Positions 8,050-17,195 of a stretch of 42,557 nt of DNA are shown piece by piece. The stretch's first letter is position 1. Each line of letters starts with the position of its first letter. A model generated the notes under the pieces. The model had not been told where the DNA came from and did no database searches. It was given only the letters and a program-made list of their open reading frames with translations. The DNA lies in contig JAJUIK010000019.1 in NCBI GenBank assembly GCA_029267635.1, positions 1 to 42,557 on the forward strand. Direction: 5' to 3'. A program made the translations under genes and the position numbers. Source of the DNA: Moraxellaceae bacterium. GTDB lineage: Bacteria > Pseudomonadota > Gammaproteobacteria > Pseudomonadales > Moraxellaceae.

Positions 8050-9510
8050 ATGTATAAATCAGAACAACTCGCCCATAACCTCAAGCTGCTGATTGAAAAT
8101 GGCACATGGCAACCGCATGCCAAATTGCCCTCTTTGCGGGATCAGGTTCAGCGTTCCGGTTTCAGCCTGATCACCGTCATGAATGCCTATCAGGAACTGG
8201 AAGCCCAAGGGCTGATTTATGCCAAAGAAAAATCCGGCTATTTTGTTGCAGAAAGGGTCGAGCAGCATATTCCACAAGCCTCTTCGCTTGTTTCTTTAAA
8301 TCCTAAGATAGAAATTAACTCCCTGGTTTTTCAATATCTGAAATCTATTCAATCCAGAGGCATGATTGCTTTAGGTTCGGCATTTCCTGACAGTCAGTTA
8401 TTGTCACCGGCAAAACTGATTCAGATCATGGGGCAATTGGCGCGCAACAAGAAAAGTTATGAGCAAACCTCTAATCTTCCCCCAGGCAATCTCGCTTTAA
8501 GACAGATCATTGCACAACGTTACTGCATGCAAGGTATCCCGACAGATGCGGAGGATATCGTCATCACCTCGGGCGGAATGGAGGCGTTAAACTTGTCCTT
8601 GCAGGCGCTGACCCAGCCCGGGGATTATATTTTATTGCAGCAGACTATTTTTTATGGTGCCTGGCAAGCTGCTGAAAGATGGGGACTCAAGGTCATTACC
8701 CTGCCAGAACATCCGCAGCACGGTTTTGATCTGGAAGCCTTTAAACAGGTCATCCAAAGCTACCCGATCAAGGTCTGTTGGTTCATGTTGAATGCCCATA
8801 ACCCGATCGGCTTTACTGTCAGTGACGAAATTAAAGATCAGATCGCTCAGCTACTGCATGAACATCAAATCCATTTGATCGAAGATGATGTCTATGAAGA
8901 ACTGTTTTATGGTGCACAGAAACCTTTACCCATGAAATATTTTGATCAGCAGAATCTGGTGCTGCACTGTTCATCATTTTCGAAAACCTTGGGGGCAGGA
9001 TTTCGCATTGGTTGGGTTTATGCAGGCAAATATTCGGATCAGATCCAGCATTTGCAACTGATGAGTACGATTTCTGCCAATACGCTGATTCAAAATGCTT
9101 TGGTTGAGTTTTTACCTAGCCATCATTATGAAAAACATTTACGCCTGCTCAGACGAACATTGGAGAAAAATAAGCGGTACTTCTATCAGTACCTGAAACA
9201 TCATCTGGCTGGCTATGCTCAGATTTATTATTATCCGCATGGCTATTTCTTGTGGATTCAGCTAGCCGAAAACACCAACAGCTTAGAGATTTATCAAGAA
9301 TTGCTAGCGCAACATATCAGTATTGCCCCTAGTCCTTTATTTAACATTCTGCCTTCCCATAAAAACTTTATCCGGCTCAACTGTTCCTTTGAGTGGAATC
9401 AAGACATCCAGCAAGCCTTAGACTCTATTATCCGAACCATCAAAAAACATCATAACGTCAATAAATTGAATGGCTTGTCGCCATGTTCAGCGAACAACAT
9501 CATGGGCTAA
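8050..9510 (+). CDS. MocR-type regulator: GntR wHTH fused to class I aminotransferase domain
   Basis: A 486-residue fusion. Residues 1-70 form a GntR-like winged helix (SLRDQVQRSGFSLITVMNAY, then LEAQGLIYAKEKSGYFV). Residues from about 110 form a fold-type I aminotransferase with the PLP lysine Lys312 in SSFSKTLGAG and the upstream NAHNPIG and DDVYEEL motifs. MocR/GabR/PdxR-type proteins act as PLP-sensing transcription factors rather than enzymes. No PLP-pathway or GABA gene is adjacent, so its target cannot be inferred here. The last 15 residues after the domain look like a non-conserved tail. No clear ribosome site precedes the ATG. Confidence 0.88.
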   Translation: MYKSEQLAHNLKLLIENGTWQPHAKLPSLRDQVQRSGFSLITVMNAYQELEAQGLIYAKEKSGYFVAERVEQHIPQASSLVSLNPKIEINSLVFQYLKSIQSRGMIALGSAFPDSQLLSPAKLIQIMGQLARNKKSYEQTSNLPPGNLALRQIIAQRYCMQGIPTDAEDIVITSGGMEALNLSLQALTQPGDYILLQQTIFYGAWQAAERWGLKVITLPEHPQHGFDLEAFKQVIQSYPIKVCWFMLNAHNPIGFTVSDEIKDQIAQLLHEHQIHLIEDDVYEELFYGAQKPLPMKYFDQQNLVLHCSSFSKTLGAGFRIGWVYAGKYSDQIQHLQLMSTISANTLIQNALVEFLPSHHYEKHLRLLRRTLEKNKRYFYQYLKHHLAGYAQIYYYPHGYFLWIQLAENTNSLEIYQELLAQHISIAPSPLFNILPSHKNFIRLNCSFEWNQDIQQALDSIIRTIKKHHNVNKLNGLSPCSANNIMG

Positions 9511-9670
9511 TGTTCTTTAAATATAAGAAAAAGCTGGTTCCGGACATGATTTTCCAATTTACCCAGAGTATTTAATTCAGTATTGCACTCTTGATCAGTA
9601 AGATTAAGTTATCGGCAATTCATATCTTACTAAATCTGCAATTTTGGTAAAAGACGATTGGTAATCGTTC

Positions 9671-9772
9671 ATGATCCTGCAAACTAAATACACTATTTTC
9701 ATCTGCAGTATTGCCTCATGCTATTTCAAGCCAGAACAACAAGCTAACAACTACTGTCTATTGATATTTTGA
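9671..9772 (+). CDS. Possible upstream leader ORF of mgtA (33 codons)
   Basis: An ATG right after a small hairpin (ACGATT-ggt-AATCGT, 9655-9669) opens 33 codons ending 13 bases before the mgtA start. Magnesium transporter genes in enterobacteria carry leader ORFs (mgtL), but that peptide is proline-rich, whereas this one has a single proline. No strong ribosome site is visible. It may be chance. Confidence 0.25.
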   Translation: MILQTKYTIFICSIASCYFKPEQQANNYCLLIF

Positions 9773-9785
9773 AATAAGAAAAACA

Positions 9786-12551
9786 ATGATGAAAATAAAA
9801 AACTTAAAAGAATTCTTGGTGCATCTTTTTTGGTTAAAAGGTTTTGCCCGGTATTTTCCTCGTATAAGTTTGTTTGAAGGACTTTTCCGCAGCACGCAGA
9901 GTCAAGCAATACCGGCCGAGTTTTCCAATGAACTGATTGAAGCCTCAGATCGTACAGTAGATGATTTGCTTGCCCAATTAAACTCAAACTTAAACGGTCT
10001 GTCGGAATCGGAAGCTGAACAGATACTTCAACGTGTGGGGTTGAATGAAATTGCACAGGAAAAACCGCTAACCTGGTGGCAGCAATTATGGCATTGCTAT
10101 AAAACGCCCTTTAATATCCTGTTGACCATTCTGGCGCTTATTTCCTATCTGACCGAGGATCTGAAAGCAACCATTGTGATTTCTTTCATGGTGGTTTTAT
10201 CTACTGTCATCCGTTTTTTTCAGGAACGGAAATCCAATCTTGCAGCAGACCAGCTCAAGGCCATGGTCAGCAATACCGTGACCGTGCTGCGCCGTGATCA
10301 CGCTGAATGTACCCAAAAAAATTTATCCTATCCGCCAAAGCAGCGGTCTATGCAAGAGTCCCAAGCGGTGGAAATCCCACTCAAGCAAATTGTTCCGGGA
10401 GAGATTATTCTGCTTTCCGCAGGTGACATGATTCCTGCCGATTGTCGAATCCTCACTGCCAACGATTTATTCGTCAGCCAATCTGCCATGACCGGTGAAT
10501 CACTTCCAGTTGAGAAATTTGTACAACATACTGCCGTTGCCACAAACAATCCTCTGGAACTGAGCAATCTGGTTTTTATGGGATGCAATGTCGTTTCCGG
10601 CTCGGCGACTGCCGTTGTGGTGAGAACAGGTCAGCGCACCTATTTTGGCGCGATTGCACAGCGCGTGACCAGCACAGCCCCTGTCACCACACAGTTTCAG
10701 GCAGGTGTGAATAAAGTCACCTGGCTGCTGATCCGCTTAATGATCGTCATGACACCGCTAGTTCTGATTATTAACGGTTTTACCAAAAATGACTGGGTGG
10801 AAGCCAGTTTATTTGCCATGTCGATTGCCGTCGGCTTAACGCCCGAACTGTTACCCATGATTGTGACTTCAACACTAGCGAAAGGTGCGGTTCTGCTTTC
10901 TCGACGTAAAGTGATTGTCAAACGCCTGGATGCCATCCAGAATTTTGGAGCCATGGATGTCTTGTGTACTGATAAGACAGGCACATTGACCCAGGATAAA
11001 ATTGTGCTGGCCCGGCATGTGAATGTTTGGGGAGACGATTCTGAGGCTGTTTTGTCCTATGCCTATCTCAATAGTTATTATCAAACCGGCCTAAAGAACC
11101 TGCTCGATGTTGCCATCCTGGAACATGGTGAAGTACATGAGAAACTCAATCCTCTTGCAAATTACAGCAAAGTAGATGAAATTCCTTTCGATTTTCAACG
11201 TCGGCGCATGTCCGTGATTGTTGCCAATCAAGATGATCAGCACATTTTGATCACTAAAGGTGCTGTAGAAGAAATTCTTGCTGTGTGTAGCCAAGTACGC
11301 CGCGGCGAGTCTGATGAATTACTCAGCCCAGATTTACTTGCCAGTATACGCGAAGTGACAGCGGCCCTGAATAAAGAAGGCTTGCGTGTGGTGGCCGTTG
11401 CGGCAAAACAACTGCCATCACCCAAAGCGGTGTATAGCCTTACGGATGAATCGGAACTGACCTTGATTGGCTATGTGGCTTTCCTGGACCCACCCAAGGA
11501 AAGTACTGCACCCGCATTGCAGGCTTTAGCAAGCTATGGTGTTCATGTCAAAGTGTTAACCGGAGATAATGATCTGGTCACAGCAACCATCTGTCATCAA
11601 GTCGGCCTAAGCTTTGAAAGAATCATGCTTGGTCATGACATTGAGACGATGAGTGATGAGCTACTAGCAAAAGAAATTGAGCACTATCATATTTTTGCCC
11701 GCTTAACGCCCGCCCATAAAGAGCGTATAGTCCGGCTCCTGCAACAAAATGGCCATGTGGTAGGTTTTTTGGGCGATGGCATTAATGATGCTGCGGCATT
11801 ACGTACTGCAGATATTGGTATTTCAGTAGACAGTGCGGTCGATATTGCCAAAGAAGCCGCAGATATTATCTTGCTGGAAAAAAGCCTGATGGTATTGAAA
11901 GATGGCGTGATTGAGGGGCGGAAAACTTTCGCCAATATGCTCAAATACATCAAAATGACCGTCAGTTCCAATTTTGGCAATGTATTTTCGGTATTGATTG
12001 CAAGCGCATTTCTCCCCTTTTTGCCAATGTTACCCCTACACCTGCTCATGCAAAACCTGCTGTATGATATTTCCCAAACTTCCATTCCATTTGACAATAT
12101 TGATGAAGAAGCAATCCAGCAACCTCAACGCTGGAACCCTTCGGATATCGGACGTTTTATGCTGTTTTTTGGTCCGATCAGTTCAATATTCGATATTTTG
12201 ACCTATGCGGTCATGTGGTTTGTTTTCAGTGCAAATACCGCGGAACGCCAGACTCTCTTCCAGTCTGGCTGGTTCCTGGAGTCGCTCATGACACAGGCAT
12301 TTGTGGTGCACATGATTCGTACGCGCAAGATTCCTTTTATTCAGAGCACACCGGGTACTCCCTTACTGGTCATGACCGGTCTGATTATGCTGATTGGACT
12401 TTTTATCGTAATGGGTCCTTTTGCACATTATTTCAAATTACAAGCTTTGCCAATGGGCTATTTCCCGATTTTAGCAGCCATGCTGCTGGGATATATGCTG
12501 TTGGCACAACTGATGAAACGTTATTATGCGCGCCGTTATGGCTGGCAATAA
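9786..12551 (+). CDS. mgtA: Mg2+-importing P-type ATPase (P3B, MgtA family)
   Basis: A 921-residue P-type ATPase that imports Mg2+ across the inner membrane at low external magnesium. It has the N-terminal cytoplasmic region with GLSESEAEQ, TGES at about residue 236, the phosphorylated Asp396 in DKTGTLTQDK, KGAVEEIL, LTGDN and GDGINDAAALR, with ten predicted membrane spans. MgtA-type hallmarks are VGLTPELLPMIVTSTLAKGA in the fourth span and NLLYDISQTSIPFDNID later, with Asn and Asp in the presumed ion site. It starts MMK, so the second Met is an alternative. It converges with the SDR gene; only 49 bases separate the stops and no terminator is evident there. Confidence 0.94.
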   Translation: MMKIKNLKEFLVHLFWLKGFARYFPRISLFEGLFRSTQSQAIPAEFSNELIEASDRTVDDLLAQLNSNLNGLSESEAEQILQRVGLNEIAQEKPLTWWQQLWHCYKTPFNILLTILALISYLTEDLKATIVISFMVVLSTVIRFFQERKSNLAADQLKAMVSNTVTVLRRDHAECTQKNLSYPPKQRSMQESQAVEIPLKQIVPGEIILLSAGDMIPADCRILTANDLFVSQSAMTGESLPVEKFVQHTAVATNNPLELSNLVFMGCNVVSGSATAVVVRTGQRTYFGAIAQRVTSTAPVTTQFQAGVNKVTWLLIRLMIVMTPLVLIINGFTKNDWVEASLFAMSIAVGLTPELLPMIVTSTLAKGAVLLSRRKVIVKRLDAIQNFGAMDVLCTDKTGTLTQDKIVLARHVNVWGDDSEAVLSYAYLNSYYQTGLKNLLDVAILEHGEVHEKLNPLANYSKVDEIPFDFQRRRMSVIVANQDDQHILITKGAVEEILAVCSQVRRGESDELLSPDLLASIREVTAALNKEGLRVVAVAAKQLPSPKAVYSLTDESELTLIGYVAFLDPPKESTAPALQALASYGVHVKVLTGDNDLVTATICHQVGLSFERIMLGHDIETMSDELLAKEIEHYHIFARLTPAHKERIVRLLQQNGHVVGFLGDGINDAAALRTADIGISVDSAVDIAKEAADIILLEKSLMVLKDGVIEGRKTFANMLKYIKMTVSSNFGNVFSVLIASAFLPFLPMLPLHLLMQNLLYDISQTSIPFDNIDEEAIQQPQRWNPSDIGRFMLFFGPISSIFDILTYAVMWFVFSANTAERQTLFQSGWFLESLMTQAFVVHMIRTRKIPFIQSTPGTPLLVMTGLIMLIGLFIVMGPFAHYFKLQALPMGYFPILAAMLLGYMLLAQLMKRYYARRYGWQ

Positions 12552-12600
12552 TGTGTCATCAGAAAAATCCAGAAATTCAAAATCATTTTGGCTTAATGTT

Positions 12601-13347
12601 TTATTGCGCGGTATAGGCACCATCAACCACATACTGACTACCGGTTACGAATGAAGCCTCATCAGAGAGCAGAAAAGCAACGACCTGAGCCACTTCTTCC
12701 GGCTGTCCCACCCGGCCAATCGGATGTAATTTTATCATTTCAGTTTCGTCAATTTCTGCACTTAACGGCGTTTTGATATAGCCCGGATGTACTGAATTAA
12801 TGCGGATACCTTGGTCCGCATATTCCAATGCGGCTGCTTTCGTCAGTCCACTAATACCATGCTTTGCAGCCACATAAGCAGGAATATTCTGGAACCCGAT
12901 CAAGCCCGCGATAGAAGAAGTGTTGACGATCGCTCCACCACCTGCAGCTAGGATTGCAGGAATCTCATAATGCATACTATAGAAAATTGCATTCAAATTG
13001 ACATCAATCACACGACGCCATCCCTCAATGCTTAATGCTGCCGTGGGATTGAGCTCGCCAAGAATTCCTGCATTATTAAATGCCAAATGCAATGCACCAT
13101 AGGTGCTGACGGCGCATTCAACCACCGCCTTCATCTCTTCAGGTTCAGCCGTATTGGCCTTATATGCAACAGCTTTCCCTCCCAAGGAAACAATTTCATC
13201 CACCACTTGCTGTGCTGCTTGCAAGTTAATGTCTGAAACCACTACACGTGCACCCTGTTGCGCCAAAAGCAGCGCCGTACTTTTGCCTATCCCTGAGCCA
13301 GCACCCGTAATTAAAGTGACTTTATTGCTGAATTTGTTTGACATCAT
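12601..13347 (-). CDS. SDR-family oxidoreductase (classical, NAD-preferring)
   Basis: A 248-residue short-chain dehydrogenase. It has the cofactor motif TGAGSGIG (14-21), Asp39 after the second strand (favouring NAD over NADP), NNAG (91-94), the catalytic Ser145 region (NTSSIAG), and Tyr158-x3-Lys162 (YVAAK). The C-terminus VTGSQYVVDGAYTAQ is typical of FabG-like and glucose/2,5-diketogluconate-type dehydrogenases. The substrate cannot be read from the sequence. It starts MMS, with two adjacent Met codons. Unrelated to its neighbours: convergent with mgtA, with gene relics upstream. Confidence 0.88.
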   Translation of the reverse strand: MMSNKFSNKVTLITGAGSGIGKSTALLLAQQGARVVVSDINLQAAQQVVDEIVSLGGKAVAYKANTAEPEEMKAVVECAVSTYGALHLAFNNAGILGELNPTAALSIEGWRRVIDVNLNAIFYSMHYEIPAILAAGGGAIVNTSSIAGLIGFQNIPAYVAAKHGISGLTKAAALEYADQGIRINSVHPGYIKTPLSAEIDETEMIKLHPIGRVGQPEEVAQVVAFLLSDEASFVTGSQYVVDGAYTAQ

Positions 13348-13663
13348 TTTGACCCTTTCTAATTTTAATTATGTTTGTTGTTTATATTTCGTATTTAAAC
13401 CAGTCAGAAGGCATCGACGCTGTCTTTCAAAACATTACCCTCCTGGTTGCAGACTTGAAATCCAGCATGAGAGTTTGTTTTTGAAATCTGTATTTCCTTG
13501 TTATTCACGAAAAATTCTGATCTTTAGTGAGTGGACAAGATTGAAATAAATAATGCCATCAACCTCTCAACAATACTGCTGCTTTTTTCAAGGGTTGTGT
13601 AATATCGTTTTTCATACCGCAATATTCTGATCCGTTTGCTACGTTATTTAGGCGTTGGTCTAA
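13348..13663. other. Intergenic region upstream of the SDR gene
   Basis: AT-rich sequence presumably containing the SDR promoter on the minus strand. No convincing gene or strong hairpin is seen. Confidence 0.4.
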
Positions 13664-13870
13664 GTAGTACAGTACACCGATGCGATTGCCACAATTACAG
13701 ACTATTTCAGTCGGTTGTTGCTCAATCGGGGCGGGCTGAAAAATCCTGCAACCACCCCATGATTTCCCGACCTATAGTGTCAAGCAGCACTGGCACGCGC
13801 ATATGCATTACAACCCTGGGAAGGGTTGGCTGCAGTAGGTGTGTTTCCGGTTACTTTCGGAATAATGTGA
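13664..13870 (+). pseudogene. Decayed coding relic, family unknown
   Basis: One plus-strand frame reads like real protein (YTDAIATITDYFSRLLLNRG, then ALARAYALQPWEGLAAVGVF) but is broken by TGA and TAG between the two stretches and lacks a start. This composition is unlike the shadow frames. It appears to be the end of a degraded gene. Not identified. Confidence 0.35.
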
Positions 13871-14060
13871 TATGGCCTTGCTGTACAATATATAAAATTT
13901 GAAAATTTCCCGCTGGCAACTTGATATCCAAGACTACTCTCTTTATCTTAGGCAGGTGGTTGCTTCATATTGAAACCCAAAAAATGTACCGACCATTCTT
14001 ATAAAATATATATTTATTAAAATAAAACAGAAACTTAAACACAAATTTATAAACATGACA

Positions 14061-14074
14061 TTGATTATCATCAA
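14061..14074 (+). promoter_or_regulatory. FNR/Anr-type palindrome upstream of the P2-type ATPase
   Basis: TTGAT-TATC-ATCAA is a perfect match to the FNR/Anr consensus TTGAT-N4-ATCAA. It lies 52 bases before the preferred GTG start of the ATPase, and near a possible -10 (TATAAA, 14080-14085). An overlapping weaker Fur-like reading (about 13 of 19) also exists. Which regulator binds is undetermined. Confidence 0.55.
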
Positions 14075-14125
14075 TAAAATATAAATTGAATGCAAACACA
14101 ATTTTTTGCAGATGAGGCAAATATA

Positions 14126-16840
14126 GTGATTCCAACAGCGCCTGTGACAAACGATCAGCCACCCGATTGGCATGCCCAGTCAGTGGATGAGGCACTGCAG
14201 GCTTTGTCCGTCACAGCTGTTTCGGGCCTCAGCGATGCAGCATCTATGCAGCGTCTTGAGCAATATGGTCACAATAGTTTACCTGCACCCAAGCGGCGTA
14301 ATTTCTGGTTACGTCTGGCATTACAATTTCACAATCCTTTAATTTATGTATTGTTAATTGCCGGAGCCATTACCTTGTGGCTCCAAGATTATGTGGATAC
14401 TGGCGTTATTATTGTTGTTGTGCTGATTAACGCCCTCATTGGCTTTATTCAGGAAGGTAAGGCAGAAAAAGCATTAGAAGCAGTGAGTTCCATGCTCGCA
14501 AGTCATGCCAAAGTGCTGCGCTCGGGAGAGCTGCATGAGATTGATGCCGCTTTATTAGTACCGGGTGATATTGTACTACTTGAGTCCGGTGCCCGAGTTC
14601 CAGCCGACCTGCGTTTGCTCGACACAAACAATTTACACATCAACGAAGCGGCCCTCACCGGGGAATCAGTTCCCGTGAACAAGAGTACAGAGCCTGTCTC
14701 TAGCGATGCTGCGATCGGTGACCGTAGCTGTATGGCGTATGCCGGGACAGTCGTCAGTTTTGGTCAGGCGCGAGGTGTCGTGGTCAGTACCGGTGAAGCG
14801 ACCGAGATGGGGCATATTGGTAAACTGGTGGGTGAAGTACAGACGTTGGTCACACCTCTCACACGCAGGCTCGACCAGTTTGCCAGACGGATTACCCTGT
14901 TCATTCTTGCTGCTGGATTCATCACCTTCTTATATGGGCATTTTATTCGCCATATGCCGGCGCTGGATCTTTTTCTGGCCGTTGTTGGATTGGCTGTTGC
15001 GGCGATTCCCGAAGGATTGCCGGCAGTCGTCACCATTGTACTGGCTATCGGCACCCGGGTGATGGCACGCAACAATGCAATCATCCGGCGCTTACCGGCC
15101 GTGGAAACGCTAGGTTCGGTGACGGTGATCTGTTCGGACAAGACCGGCACACTTACCAAAAATGAAATGACCGCCGTGTGCGTTATGCTGTCTGATCAGA
15201 CCCTTGACGTGAGCGGTACCGGCTATGTCCCTGAAGGTGGCTTTCATGATCAGGATGGCAGCGCTGTCGATTTTGAAAAAGATGATGCGCTACAAATACT
15301 CGCCCTGTGTGCTTTACTCTGTAATGATGCCCAGCTCAAACATGATGATGTCACTGGCTGGCAGCTCATCGGTGACCCGACCGAAGGCGCCCTGCTTACC
15401 CTAGCCTACAAAGCTATCCTGAATCCGCTGGAAACTGCCGCAGCAGCTCCACGCATTGATGAAATTCCCTTTGAATCTGAACACCGCTTCATGGCGACCT
15501 TACATCATGATCATTCAGGACACACCTGCATCTTGCTCAAGGGCGCGCCAGAACGTGTGCTCGATTTATGCGTACAAGATGCCAGCGGTCAACCGTTGAA
15601 CCGCAATGACTGGAATATGCGGATGGAACGTGCAGCAAGCGCCGGACAACGTGTCCTGGCTTTGGCGCGCTGTGAACTTTCGCCAGGTACAACCGCACTT
15701 TCAATGACGGATATCGATCAGCGTTTCACATTACTCGGTTTGGTAGGCCTGATTGATCCGCCACGTGAGGAAGCCATTGCGGCAGTAGCCGAGTGTCAGT
15801 CTGCTGGACTGCGTGTCAAGATGATCACTGGAGACCACATTGTCACAGCCGCTGCCATTGGCAGGCAGCTCGGGCTGCACGCAGATCATGCACTGTCAGG
15901 TGAAGCCATTGAAAAGATGGATAGCAGTGCCCTTGAACAGGCCTGCCTGGACACTGATGTGTTTGCCCGAGCCAGTCCCGAGCATAAACGACGCTTAGTC
16001 ACGGCTTTACAGGCTCAGGGCGAATTGGTCGCCATGACGGGTGATGGGGTCAATGATGCACCGGCACTCAAAGCGGCTGATATTGGTGTTGCCATGGGAA
16101 AAAAAGGCACCGATGCCGCACGTGAAGTGGCTGATCTGGTCCTGACCGATGACAATTTTGCCACCATTTCCAAAGCAGTACGTGAAGGTCGCGTCGTATT
16201 CGACAACATCAAGAAATCTCTGCTTTTTATGTTGCCCACCAGCAGTGGCGAAGCTGGTGTCATTCTGCTGGCGGTTTTTGCCGGACTGGCACTTCCGGTG
16301 ACTGCCGGTCAAATTCTCTGGGTCAATACGGTCACTGCGATCACCCTCTCCTTGGCACTGGCCTTTGAACCTGCTGAACCCGGCGTGATGCAACGTCCCC
16401 CACGACAAACTACAGAACCACTGATCACCCGGATTTTGGCTTTCCGCATTGCCTATGTCGGCATATTGATGGTTGGAGTGACTTTTGCCATGTTTGAGTG
16501 GGAGCTCGCGCGTGGCAGCAGTATCGAGATGGCACGAACAGCCGCCGTGAATATGCTGGTGATGGGTGAACTGGTCTATCTGTTTAATGTGCGTCATTTT
16601 ACCGCCCATGCCTTCACTGTGCAGAACCTTATAGGCAATCCGGCCGTCTTATGGATGAGTGCGCTGCTTATCATCTTCCAGCTCTTGTTCACCTATGCCC
16701 CGCCCATGCAACAGTTATTTCAAACTGTGGCGCTGGACGCTACATCCTGGTTGATTATTCTCCTGCTGGGTTTGGGCAAGTTCCTAGCAGTAGAAGCAGA
16801 AAAAGCTGTACTGCGGTACTTGAATATTCAGAGCATGTAG
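14126..16840 (+). CDS. P2-type cation-transporting ATPase (CtpF/PacL-like)
   Basis: From the upstream ATG at 14090 the frame has 916 residues. It has the N-terminal cation-ATPase domain, LTGES, PEGLPAVVTIVLAIG in the fourth span (the P2A Ca2+-ATPase signature), phosphorylated Asp350 in SDKTGTLTKNEM, KGAPERVL, MTGDGVNDAPALK, and in the sixth span WVNTVTAITLSLALAFEPAEP, which differs from the SERCA site and resembles bacterial CtpF-type pumps. GTG at 14126 is preferred: GAGG lies 8 bases before it, while ATG 14090 has no ribosome site and may coincide with the transcription start. The ion (Ca2+, Mn2+ or other) is unknown. Its GC content appears higher than that of its flanks, hinting at transfer. 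Confidence 0.88.
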   Translation: MIPTAPVTNDQPPDWHAQSVDEALQALSVTAVSGLSDAASMQRLEQYGHNSLPAPKRRNFWLRLALQFHNPLIYVLLIAGAITLWLQDYVDTGVIIVVVLINALIGFIQEGKAEKALEAVSSMLASHAKVLRSGELHEIDAALLVPGDIVLLESGARVPADLRLLDTNNLHINEAALTGESVPVNKSTEPVSSDAAIGDRSCMAYAGTVVSFGQARGVVVSTGEATEMGHIGKLVGEVQTLVTPLTRRLDQFARRITLFILAAGFITFLYGHFIRHMPALDLFLAVVGLAVAAIPEGLPAVVTIVLAIGTRVMARNNAIIRRLPAVETLGSVTVICSDKTGTLTKNEMTAVCVMLSDQTLDVSGTGYVPEGGFHDQDGSAVDFEKDDALQILALCALLCNDAQLKHDDVTGWQLIGDPTEGALLTLAYKAILNPLETAAAAPRIDEIPFESEHRFMATLHHDHSGHTCILLKGAPERVLDLCVQDASGQPLNRNDWNMRMERAASAGQRVLALARCELSPGTTALSMTDIDQRFTLLGLVGLIDPPREEAIAAVAECQSAGLRVKMITGDHIVTAAAIGRQLGLHADHALSGEAIEKMDSSALEQACLDTDVFARASPEHKRRLVTALQAQGELVAMTGDGVNDAPALKAADIGVAMGKKGTDAAREVADLVLTDDNFATISKAVREGRVVFDNIKKSLLFMLPTSSGEAGVILLAVFAGLALPVTAGQILWVNTVTAITLSLALAFEPAEPGVMQRPPRQTTEPLITRILAFRIAYVGILMVGVTFAMFEWELARGSSIEMARTAAVNMLVMGELVYLFNVRHFTAHAFTVQNLIGNPAVLWMSALLIIFQLLFTYAPPMQQLFQTVALDATSWLIILLLGLGKFLAVEAEKAVLRYLNIQSM

Positions 16841-16864
16841 CGAGTGCTGTTACCAATACAGATG

Positions 16865-16886
16865 ACCAATCTTCATTGGTATTTTT
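16865..16886 (+). terminator. Terminator of the P2-type ATPase gene
   Basis: ACCAAT-cttc-ATTGGT followed by ATTTTT, 24 bases after the stop codon. Confidence 0.65.
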
Positions 16887-17093
16887 AGCGTCGCGAAGAT
16901 GCTTTAGATTGACGTAATCAATATTTATAATTTTATGTAAATTAATAAGTTAAATTTCTTATATTGAAAATAACTATTTTTCTATTGAGCCTTACAAGTC
17001 GGTTCACTGCTTAAATTGCATACTTTTTTCTCCTGCTATTTATCTTCATACGGTGCTGAGTTTGATTTAAATTTTTTCTTAAAATTATAATAA

Positions 17094-17108
17094 TGATAAT
17101 TATTATCA
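17094..17108 (+). promoter_or_regulatory. Fur box upstream of the TonB-dependent receptor
   Basis: TGATAAT-T-ATTATCA is a perfect 7-1-7 Fur site. A second partial copy (TGATAAT then an imperfect arm) follows at 17117-17131. Predicts repression by Fe-Fur and derepression in iron starvation. The rest of the 16887-17195 stretch is AT-rich with no gene. Confidence 0.88.
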
Positions 17109-17195
17109 ATAATAAATGATAATCAATATTATTTACATGCTTACCTATTTTGGCCACACTGCTGTCAATTTTTCGGGGTAACTATAAGGATTTTC

